DNA of 32,611 nt from Bacillota bacterium (GTDB taxonomy: Bacteria; Bacillota; Clostridia; Clostridiales; Clostridiaceae): contig JAUZPN010000012.1 in assembly GCA_030705885.1 (NCBI GenBank), positions 1 through 32,611 on the forward strand. The letters run 5' to 3'. Each line of letters starts with the position of its first letter. The stretch's first letter is position 1. The position numbers and the translations under genes were made by a program. Under the pieces are notes generated by a model. The model made no database searches. It saw only the letters and a program-made list of their open reading frames with translations, and was not told the DNA's origin. Shown piece by piece: positions 8,056 to 14,882 of this stretch.

Positions 8056-9759
8056 TTATTCTAAAAACATTTTTATATCTTCATCAACAGTTCCAATTCC
8101 TGCTATTCCAAAATTATCTACTAATACTTTAGCTACATTTGGTGAAAGGAAGGCTGGCAGTGTTGGTCCTAAGTGAATGTTCTTAACTCCAAGGTGTAAT
8201 AAGGATAATAATACTATTACAGCCTTTTGCTCATACCAAGCTATGTTGTATGATATTGGAAGCTTATTTACATCATCCAATCCAAATACTTCTTGAAGCT
8301 TCAATGCTATAACCACTAGCGAATATGAATCATTACATTGTCCTGCATCAAGTACTCTTGGAATTCCACCGATATCACCAAGGTTCAATTTATTATACTT
8401 ATATTTTGCACAACCTGCAGTTAAAATAACCGTATCCTTTGGAAGTTTTTCTGCAAATTCAGTATAGTAATTTCTTGATTTTGCTCTACCATCACAGCCA
8501 GCCATTACAAAGAATCTTTTTATTGCACCAGTCTTAACAGCATCTACCACCTTGTCAGCAAGAGCTAATACTTGGTTGTGTGCAAATCCACCTATAATTT
8601 CTCCCTTTTCTATTTCTGTTGGAGACTTACATTTCTTACTCATCTCAATTAATTCTGAAAAATCCTTATTTCCATTTTCATCAGCTTCGATATGTTTGCA
8701 GCCTGGTACACCTGTAGCTCCTGTTGTAAATAATCTGTTCTTATATGAATCCTTTGGAGGAACTACACAGTTTGTAGTCATTAAAATTACTCCATTGAAT
8801 TTTTCAAACTCTTCTCCTTGTTTCCACCATGCATTTCCATAGTTTCCTGAAAAGTGAGAATACTTTTTAAATGCTGGGTAATATTGTCCAGCAAGCATTT
8901 CACTATGAGTATATACATCTACTCCTGTTCCTTCTGTTTGCTCAAGTAACATTTGAAGATCTTTTAAATCATGTCCAGAAATTAATATTCCAGGATTATT
9001 TCTAACACCAATATTAACTTTTGTAATCTCAGGATTTCCGTAAGTTTCTGTGTTTGCTTTATCAAGTAATGCCATTGCAGTAACACCGAATTTTCCTGCT
9101 TCGAGTGTAAGTGCTACTAAATCATCTGCAGATAATGAATCATCTAATGTTGCAGCTAAAGCTTTAGCAATAAATCCATGAACCTCTGCATCATTATATC
9201 CTAAGTTCATAGCATGCTTCATATATGCTGATAACCCTTTTAATCCATAGATTATAAGCTCTCTCAAGCTTCTTATATCTTCATTTTCAGTTGCTAATAC
9301 TCCTACTTTTTCAGCCTTTGCCACAAACTCATTAATGTTCTCAGCTGACCATATTGCAGCATCTGAAATAACTATTTCATTTGATGATATTCCAAATAAT
9401 TTTTTAAAGAAATTGCTTGTATCTTTAGCTTCTCCTACTTGTCCGCCAGCATTTACAACCTTAGCTTTTAATTCTTCTCGTAAATTTAAAGTTTCCTTTA
9501 CTCTTTCTAAAAGTACTTCTCTGTCAAAGTTAGCATTTGTAATTGTTGAGAATAAGCTTTCTATAATGTATTTATCTACATTATCATCAACTAAACCAAC
9601 TTTTCTTCCTTCATTACTTACTATCGCTAATCCCTTAGTTACATAAATTAATAAGTCCTGAGTTTTTGCTACATCTGCAGTTTTGCCGCAGACACCATTT
9701 ACAGTGCAGCCCTTTCCTCCTAAAGCTTCTTGACATTGATAACAAAACATATTTAACAT
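8056..9759 (-). CDS. hcp: Hybrid-cluster protein (hydroxylamine/NO reductase)
   Basis: A cytoplasmic iron-sulfur enzyme of 567 residues, close to the usual size of class III-like Hcp from anaerobes. The N-terminal cysteines C6, C9, C18 and C24 ([13 protein letters not shown]...C) bind the simple cluster. Ligands of the hybrid 4Fe-2S-2O cluster are visible in [26 protein letters not shown] and AGQCNDSYS. Known activities of the family are reduction of hydroxylamine and, in E. coli, of nitric oxide, giving protection against nitrosative stress. The start is set by AGGAGG six bases before the first ATG. It is transcribed away from a CRP/FNR-family regulator, a common arrangement for HcpR control. 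Confidence 0.95.
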   Translation of the reverse strand: MLNMFCYQCQEALGGKGCTVNGVCGKTADVAKTQDLLIYVTKGLAIVSNEGRKVGLVDDNVDKYIIESLFSTITNANFDREVLLERVKETLNLREELKAKVVNAGGQVGEAKDTSNFFKKLFGISSNEIVISDAAIWSAENINEFVAKAEKVGVLATENEDIRSLRELIIYGLKGLSAYMKHAMNLGYNDAEVHGFIAKALAATLDDSLSADDLVALTLEAGKFGVTAMALLDKANTETYGNPEITKVNIGVRNNPGILISGHDLKDLQMLLEQTEGTGVDVYTHSEMLAGQYYPAFKKYSHFSGNYGNAWWKQGEEFEKFNGVILMTTNCVVPPKDSYKNRLFTTGATGVPGCKHIEADENGNKDFSELIEMSKKCKSPTEIEKGEIIGGFAHNQVLALADKVVDAVKTGAIKRFFVMAGCDGRAKSRNYYTEFAEKLPKDTVILTAGCAKYKYNKLNLGDIGGIPRVLDAGQCNDSYSLVVIALKLQEVFGLDDVNKLPISYNIAWYEQKAVIVLLSLLHLGVKNIHLGPTLPAFLSPNVAKVLVDNFGIAGIGTVDEDIKMFLE

Positions 9760-9791
9760 AATAAGCCTCCTATTTATAATTTATATATTTT

Positions 9792-9812
9792 TATACTATC
9801 CTTGGTCACAAA
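9792..9812 (-). promoter_or_regulatory. Element in the hcp promoter, duplicated elsewhere in the window
   Basis: Read on the minus strand, TTGTGACCAAGGATAGTATA is preceded by one more T. The identical 21 bases recur at 21427-21447 on the plus strand. TTGTGA resembles a CRP/FNR half-site or a -35 box, and TATATA follows after 18 bases, so the element overlaps the probable hcp promoter. Control by the adjacent CRP/FNR protein is plausible but inferred. Confidence 0.5.
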
Positions 9813-9899
9813 GTTCCACTAAATTTCTAAAAGAAGCTTCTCACCACTATTATTTATAAATTAAGTTGAACTAAATGTGTCTGAAGAAAGTATAGTTAC

Positions 9900-9928
9900 T
9901 TGTTATTTTCATGAGTTTATTATATTAT
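9900..9928 (+). promoter_or_regulatory. Promoter of the CRP/FNR regulator
   Basis: TTGTTA (9900-9905), a 17-base spacer and TATTAT (9923-9928) lie about 50 bases before the regulator start. A small dyad, GTATC-TGAG-GATAC, lies downstream between the -10 box and the ribosome binding site and could be an autoregulatory site. Confidence 0.5.
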
Positions 9929-9977
9929 TTTTATTATAAGAATTCGGTATCTGAGGATACAAAAAGGTGGAATTATA

Positions 9978-10676
9978 ATGATTAAAGAATATCTTGACAT
10001 AATAAAAAAATTACCTCTATTTTATGGCATAAATGAAGAAGAAATTCTCTGTATGTTGCAATGCTTAACTCCCAAAATACAGAGCTTTAATAAAAATGAA
10101 TGTATAGTGAATTCCGGAGAATCAATTTATAGATTTGGAATAATTTTAGAAGGTGAAGCTACTATTCTTAAAGAAAATTCAGAAGGAGATAGAGTTATTA
10201 TTTCTGTAGTAAAAAAGGGAGATTTGTTTGGTGAAATGCTGGTGTTCTCAAGTCGTAAAATGTGGCCAGTGTCAGTAAGAGTACAAAAATTCTGCAAAGT
10301 TTTATTTCTTACAAACTCTGACCTTATAGCTAGATGTGAAAAGATGTGTCCATGGCACACCACAATGCTTCAGAATTTTATAAAATTAATATCCGATAAA
10401 GCTTTAGTGCTCAATAAAAAAGTTGAATATCTTTCAATAAAAAGCATACGGGGTAAACTTGCCTCATATCTACTGGATCAATATCAATATCAAAATACTA
10501 AAAATAACATTATCATTTTACCATTAAAACGCAATGACCTTGCTGAATTTTTAAATGTATCCAGACCATCTTTGTCAAGAGAACTATGCGAAATGCGAGA
10601 TGAGGGTATAATTGATTTTCACTTATCTACCTTCAAAATAAAAGATATTGAAGCCTTAAGAAGTTATTGTGACTAA
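9978..10676 (+). CDS. CRP/FNR-family transcriptional regulator, HcpR-like
   Basis: A 232-residue regulator. Residues 15-130 form a cyclic-nucleotide-binding-like beta-roll (GESIYRFGIILEGEATILK, VKKGDLFGEMLVF). A long helix follows, then a C-terminal winged helix-turn-helix from about residue 175 (RNDLAEFLNVSRPSLSREL). It lacks the tight N-terminal Cys cluster of FNR; scattered cysteines are present, including one in EKMCPWHT. AAAGGTGG precedes the ATG. Its position, divergent from hcp, matches HcpR-type regulators known to control hcp in clostridia and other anaerobes. Target regulation is inferred. The gene symbol is left empty because several CRP/FNR subfamilies look alike. Confidence 0.85.
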   Translation: MIKEYLDIIKKLPLFYGINEEEILCMLQCLTPKIQSFNKNECIVNSGESIYRFGIILEGEATILKENSEGDRVIISVVKKGDLFGEMLVFSSRKMWPVSVRVQKFCKVLFLTNSDLIARCEKMCPWHTTMLQNFIKLISDKALVLNKKVEYLSIKSIRGKLASYLLDQYQYQNTKNNIIILPLKRNDLAEFLNVSRPSLSRELCEMRDEGIIDFHLSTFKIKDIEALRSYCD

Positions 10677-10693
10677 AAACTTTAACATTTAAT

Positions 10694-10806
10694 TTATCTT
10701 CTTGCCTGTTCTAATACCTTCTTAGCCCTTTCAATTCTCTTTACAGCTTTTGGAGATGGTTTTTTCTTTACATCCATTAATGATATCTCTGCATCTTTTC
10801 CTTCAA
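10694..10806 (-). pseudogene. C-terminal gene remnant, unrecognised
   Basis: A 36-codon open stretch without its own start ends in MDVKKKPSPKAVKRIERAKK followed by VLEQARR and a stop. The basic helical tail looks like the end of a larger coding sequence, with an in-frame stop directly upstream. The family is not recognised. Confidence 0.3.
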
Positions 10807-10807
10807 A

Positions 10808-11968
10808 TTATTTATTTCCCTCTATAAAAAAATTTAATATCTTCTTTTGAGCGACTTCGCAAATTCGCTCAATATATTTATTATACAAATAGGCTAATTC
10901 AATAATTGCAATAGTGGATAGTATTAACGAAATAATGACGCTTTCCCAATAAGCAAGTCCCTGCCTATAAAAGAAAAGGAATATATATGTTGAAAGGCTA
11001 AATAAAACAGGTATGTGTATTAGGTAAACAGAATAACAAATCTTTCCCAATACATGGAACAATCGTAAAGACATAAATCGATGTAATAAATTGAGATTCC
11101 AAATGCCATATACTGTTAAAAATGCACCTAAAATATGCCAAACCACATATGATTCAAAGCGTAAAAACCAATAAATATTTGTAGGTGTAACGCCAGAAGG
11201 ATATCCACCCAAGAAAATGCCGGCTATTAAGCATATAAATCCAATATAAATTTGAAAACCATGTGTTCTATTTTTATATATCCATGCCAAAAGGACGCCT
11301 AGGACAAATGCCATCATAAAATTTTGTTTATCAAAGAAAAAGAAAAATACTGCTATATAGATCAACCATATGTGCTTGTTTGCTTTCCATGAGATTACGC
11401 TAAGAATAATAGTAAGAAAAGAACCATAAAACAACTGCGACAACATCCAAAAAGCTGTAGATAAGCTGCTATCTCCATAAAACCATATCTGAATAAAGAT
11501 ATCTTTAAGTGCTTGCTTAAAACTAATTGCTGCAGTATAATAGCTTGATAACCAAATAGAATGTGTATAAATAACAGCATTTAAATTCGTAAAAACTCTA
11601 TATTTTAACATAAAATATACTACAATACCTATCGGTAGGACTGGAAGCATCAGCCTCAAATATCTTTTTAAAATAATTTCAGATAGCTTATCTTTATTAT
11701 CCTCAAGAGACATGACCTGCATACTGATAACCATACTGCTAATAATACAAAATAGAGCCACCATAAAGTTACCATTTAATACCACAGATAGCGGAGACTG
11801 CGCAAGTTTAACATCATATCCATGTAAATGAGATACACCTGCTTCTCCATAATATATTGCAGGATAAAAAGCCAAAAAAAAATGATGGAAAAAAATAAGT
11901 ATACATGCAATTCCTTTTATACCATCCAACCATTCTATTCTCTTATTTATTGCTTTATTGTTTATCAT
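10808..11968 (-). CDS. Acyltransferase family 3 membrane protein (OafA/YrhL type)
   Basis: An integral membrane O-acyltransferase of 386 residues, a normal length for a stand-alone acyltransferase-3 domain. The N-terminus has the family's start pattern IEWLDGIKGIACILIFFHHF, in which the His pair in helix 1 holds the proposed catalytic residue. About ten hydrophobic helices follow up to the C-terminus. A moderate TGAGGTT ribosome binding site precedes ATG 11968. Members transfer acetyl or other acyl groups from acyl-CoA to cell-wall polymers, surface polysaccharides or antibiotics; the acceptor cannot be told here. The upstream region contains only decayed genes, so it seems to stand alone. 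Confidence 0.85.
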   Translation of the reverse strand: MINNKAINKRIEWLDGIKGIACILIFFHHFFLAFYPAIYYGEAGVSHLHGYDVKLAQSPLSVVLNGNFMVALFCIISSMVISMQVMSLEDNKDKLSEIILKRYLRLMLPVLPIGIVVYFMLKYRVFTNLNAVIYTHSIWLSSYYTAAISFKQALKDIFIQIWFYGDSSLSTAFWMLSQLFYGSFLTIILSVISWKANKHIWLIYIAVFFFFFDKQNFMMAFVLGVLLAWIYKNRTHGFQIYIGFICLIAGIFLGGYPSGVTPTNIYWFLRFESYVVWHILGAFLTVYGIWNLNLLHRFMSLRLFHVLGKICYSVYLIHIPVLFSLSTYIFLFFYRQGLAYWESVIISLILSTIAIIELAYLYNKYIERICEVAQKKILNFFIEGNK

Positions 11969-12056
11969 GTGATTAACCTCATTTCTTTTGTTGCAGCAGT
12001 ATTAGCTATCTTGGCATCATAAATTCTGTACACATTTGTGACATAAAAAAGGACCG

Positions 12057-12215
12057 CTAATTTTTGCTTTCTGCCTTATGAGCCCTTCTTAGATTTTCAA
12101 ACTTTTTAGCATTTTCTGGTATGAGCCAAGTATTATCTTTAAGGACATCACCCTCTATTCTTCCTTAAGAATACAAGTTTGTTACCAATCTTCTTGAATG
12201 TTCCATTTTTGTACT
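12057..12215 (-). pseudogene. Decayed helix-turn-helix (excisionase-like) protein
   Basis: Read from 12215 downward, a frame gives HSRRLVTNLYS, then a stop, then GRIEGDVLKDNTWLIPENAK. This matches the common DNA-binding pattern 'SPRRVxxLCxxGRIxGAxxxGxxWxIPxDA' of short HTH_17-like proteins, interrupted by a stop codon in the turn. No start codon or ribosome binding site is left. It is part of the run of minus-strand gene fossils here. Confidence 0.5.
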
Positions 12216-12351
12216 ATTTCCATTATAATTAAAAGTCCAATAACCACATTTAATTTCAAATATACAACAATTTTTATTATATTCCTTTGTAGGAATACTT
12301 TCTAGTATAATATATACATAATAGTTTTTTAATATAAATTTATTGATTAAA

Positions 12352-12550
12352 TTATAAATCTCTTCTCATTAAGCTAAAACTTTGCCCTGTTGGTCCAACT
12401 AACGGTTGTGTTTCTATAAACAATGTAATGCTCGTAACATCTTCTGGCTTCTTAATCCATTCACCATCAATTGAATATAGCTACTGCTTTACCTATTCCT
12501 CTTCCTGCACCTGTAACAACCCCAACTTTACCTTCTAAACATTTATACAT
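12352..12550 (-). pseudogene. Short-chain dehydrogenase remnant with internal deletion
   Basis: From ATG 12550 the frame reads MYKCLEGKVGVVTGAGRGIG and KAVAIF before a stop. It contains the NAD(P)-binding TGxxxGIG motif of short-chain dehydrogenases. After a frame change, the segment GEWIKKPEDVTSITLFIETQ is followed by a short tail ending at 12352, which looks like the C-terminal part of the same family. The middle, including the catalytic YxxxK region, is missing. A 200-base remnant of a gene normally near 750 bases. Confidence 0.7.
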
Positions 12551-12620
12551 AGCAGTCTCCCTCTATATAGATTTTTACAGTTTTCTGTATACTTTCAATC
12601 ATAAAACATTATAATTAATA

Positions 12621-12812
12621 TTATTTTATTTCTTTAACTCTTCCTACAATTCCACCCTCGAGCATTACTTTGATACCACGAGGATGAACCTCTGAGTTTG
12701 TAAGGAGTCTTTGTACAACACCTTCAGTTAACTTTCCAGAACGCTGATCTTGTTTTTGTACAACTAAAACTTTTGTTCCTATTTTTATATTTTTTCGTAT
12801 CGTTCCATCCAT
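12621..12812 (-). CDS. ywbE: YwbE family small protein
   Basis: A 63-residue protein that matches the YwbE (DUF2196) family in length and sequence. The diagnostic parts are NIKIGTKVLVVQKQDQRSGK and LTEGVVQRLLTNS, ending in HPRGIKVMLEGGIVGRV. It appears intact from start to stop, unlike its neighbours. The ribosome binding site is weak (GAAAGAAGAG). The function of the family is unknown; the small basic fold resembles KOW-type nucleic-acid-binding modules, but that is only an impression. Confidence 0.85.
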   Translation of the reverse strand: MDGTIRKNIKIGTKVLVVQKQDQRSGKLTEGVVQRLLTNSEVHPRGIKVMLEGGIVGRVKEIK

Positions 12813-12829
12813 AATTTTACTCTTCTTTC

Positions 12830-13039
12830 TTATTTCTTATTTTTTATATAGCAGTACGCACATCTCCACATGGCGCAAGTGCATAGCAAGACTGCAAGTA
12901 CATGAAATCCAATAATATGGATATTCCTAATATCAATATCATCGACGCCATCTTCTATTTTATCCCAAAATACATCGAGATCTCTGTGACTATCTACATT
13001 ATATTTTTCAATGAATTCGCTGTCACTAAGTCCTGTCAT
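12830..13039 (-). CDS. Hypothetical small protein, possibly a fragment
   Basis: A 69-codon open frame starting with ATG 13039, which overlaps the stop of the preceding mini-frame (ATGA). The first 45 residues are acidic (ESDxxDxF-like, with DKIEDGVDDIDI). The C-terminus becomes hydrophobic and Cys-rich (HVLAVLLCTCAMWRCAYCY) and may be out-of-frame read-through or a membrane segment. I do not recognise it. Because the upstream partner is truncated and most neighbours are dead genes, it may be a broken relic rather than a working gene. Confidence 0.35.
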   Translation of the reverse strand: MTGLSDSEFIEKYNVDSHRDLDVFWDKIEDGVDDIDIRNIHIIGFHVLAVLLCTCAMWRCAYCYIKNKK

Positions 13040-13131
13040 TCAAAGTACAAATTCATATGCTCAAAGGTCAGCATGAAGAAGGCCTCATTGCTCTCCTGTA
13101 CATAATTCCATAGTGCATTGTATTTACTCAT
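13036..13131 (-). pseudogene. Truncated DUF7662-like protein
   Basis: A 31-residue frame begins MSKYNALWNYVQES and continues to LTFEHMN before a stop. It resembles the N-terminus of the DUF7662 family, small proteins that start with 'MSKYxALWxYVQ...LTFEEI'. The rest of the domain is absent. AGGTCAGCA before the ATG is a weak ribosome site. Confidence 0.45.
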
Positions 13132-13173
13132 TGCTGACCTTTTTAAATAATTGTAATTTACTAACTATTTAGT

Positions 13174-13833
13174 TTATTTTTTCTTTTTCAATTCTTCCTT
13201 AAAAAGATGTATCATGGTTTTTGTCCATCATTTGAGTATAAATCTTCTTTGTTGATTTCGCCATTATAAATCATCACCATAATTTTTATGTAGGCTTCTC
13301 CCAATGCTATGGTAATTATACCTGCAGTTGTTCCAGAAATAAGTCCCCCTGCAACAGTGCCAATTCTCGGAATAAGTTTCAATAAATTCGATACAATCGT
13401 TTTACCAAGAACTGTCGCACCTGCAGATCCAACTGTAGCCGACACAAACGATGTTAAAAAGCTCTAACTAATATCCAACCCAAATATAACCGTTATTCCC
13501 GCAATCATTTCTATCTGTGTTGGTACAAGCAATTCTGCGTCAGAAAAAGGGATAGGTGCAAACCCCTCACCAAAAGAGCCTGCGACTGCCGTTGCGATTA
13601 CGGCCTGCGAAGCCTTTTTTTGAGCTTAAAGATGCCTTTGGGACATTTTGCAGAGTATTCTGCAATTCACTGGGAAGAATTTCTGGCAAATGGTTAATGG
13701 TTCTGTACTGAATCTTATCTGCAAACCACACATTGAAATCTGTATTCAGTTTTTTCTAATTAAGTTGTGCTTGGGTAATTCCTGACTCTATACATTTGAC
13801 CTTAACATCAACTTCTATACTATTCTTAATCAT
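13174..13833 (-). pseudogene. Decayed GTPase-associated DUF697-like gene
   Basis: The frame from ATG 13833 (after AGAGGAGAACG) reads MIKNSIEVDVKVKCIESGIT and is cut by a TAG after 26 codons. The other pieces lie in shifted frames: QAVIATAVAGSFGEGFAPIP, then VPTQIEMIAGITVIFGLDI, a stop, then VSATVGSAGATVLGKTIVSN and RIGTVAGGLISGTTAGIIT. A 3' frameshift separates the natural ending MIHLFKEELKKKK, which terminates at 13174. The two-helix, Gly/Ala-rich hydrophobic pattern is that of the DUF697 tail found behind YcjF/Era-like GTPases. At least three lesions mark it as a pseudogene, and the G domain itself is missing. Confidence 0.65.
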
Positions 13834-13859
13834 ATCGTTCTCCTCTGTTTGCCTTCCAG

Positions 13860-14168
13860 TTAATAAATTTCACAAATCAGATAATTTATTATACCATTAA
13901 TAATCCATACTTTCAATTTACTAAAAACTACATACATGTAAAATTTATGTTGAATGACAAAAAACACCCCGCATTTCTGAAAGGTGTCATTTTTTATTTC
14001 ATATTGAATATCCTGCCCCTGTTGATCTTCTATAGAATTATGCCTGCGTGTTTCTCTGTAATCACTGTTGTAATCGTATTTTTCAATTTCTATTAAAACC
14101 TCACAAATATCATCTGGCACCTCAATTTCCACAGTCTCTCCTGTTACAAACTCATACTTAATTTTCAT
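13860..14168 (-). pseudogene. N-terminal fragment of a sigma-70-like factor
   Basis: The 102-codon frame from ATG 14168 follows a good AAAGGAG site. Its first 46 residues (MKIKYEFVTGETVEIEVPDD ... RETRRHNSI) match the beginning of a family of small sigma-70-like regulators from clostridial mobile elements, with the RRETRRH-type basic motif. The remaining residues (FQKCGVFFVIQHKFYMYVVF and on) are unlike any sigma region and look like read-through noncoding sequence. It is read as a truncated gene that still has its translation start. Confidence 0.5.
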
Positions 14169-14375
14169 TTTTGCATTTCTCCTTTATTCCTTGAAAATTT
14201 AAAATTCAAGAAATAAAGTAATTGTATTTTATAAAATAATATTACTTTTATTTGTTAACCGTACCTCGTTTGCTTTTATAAATAGATATTTGCTTAGCAC
14301 CCTTCTTTAGGTTCATATCCAAATACATGCAATACATGATAAATATATTGTTATAAATAAATAATTACAAATGTG
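14169..14375. other. A+T-rich leader upstream of the lanthipeptide promoter
   Basis: About 200 bases between the divergent sigma-like fragment and the lanA promoter. I see no open frame with a ribosome site and no clear operator. Together with the promoter and the long 5' leader it gives 392 bases without a gene. Confidence 0.4.
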
Positions 14376-14404
14376 TTGTATTTGTCTAATTAATGATATA
14401 TAAT
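14376..14404 (+). promoter_or_regulatory. Promoter of the lanthipeptide precursor gene
   Basis: TTGTAT (14376-14381), a spacer of exactly 17 bases and TATAAT (14399-14404) form a near-consensus sigma-A promoter. The untranslated leader to the lanA start would be about 150 bases, long enough for regulatory structure. Confidence 0.6.
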
Positions 14405-14560
14405 GTAGTTGGAATAAGATTTAATTATTATTCCATATTAAATATTTTGCGTTACGTTATGTAAAAAATAGGACAAGCCTATGATAATTATTTTGCATAG
14501 TGATTAGTGGCTTTCCATAGTAGAACAAACGTAATTAACGTAGAAAGAAAGGAGATAAAA

Positions 14561-14752
14561 ATGAGTAATTTACATCAAACAATAAATGCTGCTATCGAAA
14601 AAGATGCAGTTTTACAGTTAAAGATAAGAAACGCTGTTAAAGCAGCAGTTGAAAAAGAACTTATTGATGCTAACATTATTAAAGCTGGCGATTTAAATGA
14701 TCAAAATGTAGGCTGTGTTAATACTGTTTGGACTTTGGTATGTACTTGTTAA
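14561..14752 (+). CDS. lanA: Class II lanthipeptide precursor peptide
   Basis: A 63-residue precursor. ATG 14561 follows AAAGGAGAT at a normal distance; an upstream in-frame start at 14507 has no such site. Residues 1-51 form a Cys-free, amphipathic helical leader rich in Ala, Lys and Glu (KDAVLQLKIRNAVKAAVEKE). The C-terminus is CVNTVWTLVCTC (residues 52-63), holding all three Cys (52, 61, 63) and Thr55, Thr58 and Thr62, with no Ser. The leader has no Gly-Gly or Gly-Ala site; candidates for cleavage are after A42-G43 or after G51. It directly precedes the LanM gene, which defines it as the substrate. The part NTVW...VCTC recalls the C-terminal ring of the lacticin 481 group (NSxxFxFTCC), but the rest differs. 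The ring pattern cannot be deduced safely. Confidence 0.85.
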   Translation: MSNLHQTINAAIEKDAVLQLKIRNAVKAAVEKELIDANIIKAGDLNDQNVGCVNTVWTLVCTC

Positions 14753-14790
14753 AAATAAGATTACTATAGCAAATCAAGCTTAATTAATTT

Positions 14791-14840
14791 AAAAAACTTC
14801 CGCATTTTTTAATAAAAAAATTAAAAGCGGGAGTTTTTTT
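14791..14840 (+). terminator. Intergenic hairpin between lanA and lanM
   Basis: AAAAAACTTCCGC (14791-14803) pairs, with one G-U pair, with GCGGGAGTTTTTT (14827-14839) and runs into Ts. This is an intrinsic terminator placed in the 130-base gap. Partial read-through would give abundant precursor message and little synthetase message, as in many lantibiotic operons. No separate promoter for lanM was identified. Confidence 0.8.
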
Positions 14841-14882
14841 AGTTAATATAAATTTATAAACTATCAAAAAAGGAGCTAAAAG

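Noticed and set aside
11828-12022. Plus-strand 64-codon frame opposite the acyltransferase start
   Set aside because: It overlaps the clear N-terminus of the minus-strand acyltransferase and has no family pattern.
14507-14560. N-terminal extension of the lanthipeptide precursor (start at 14507)
   Set aside because: The upstream start has no ribosome site, while ATG 14561 follows AAAGGAGAT at normal spacing; the extra 18 residues do not look like a leader.
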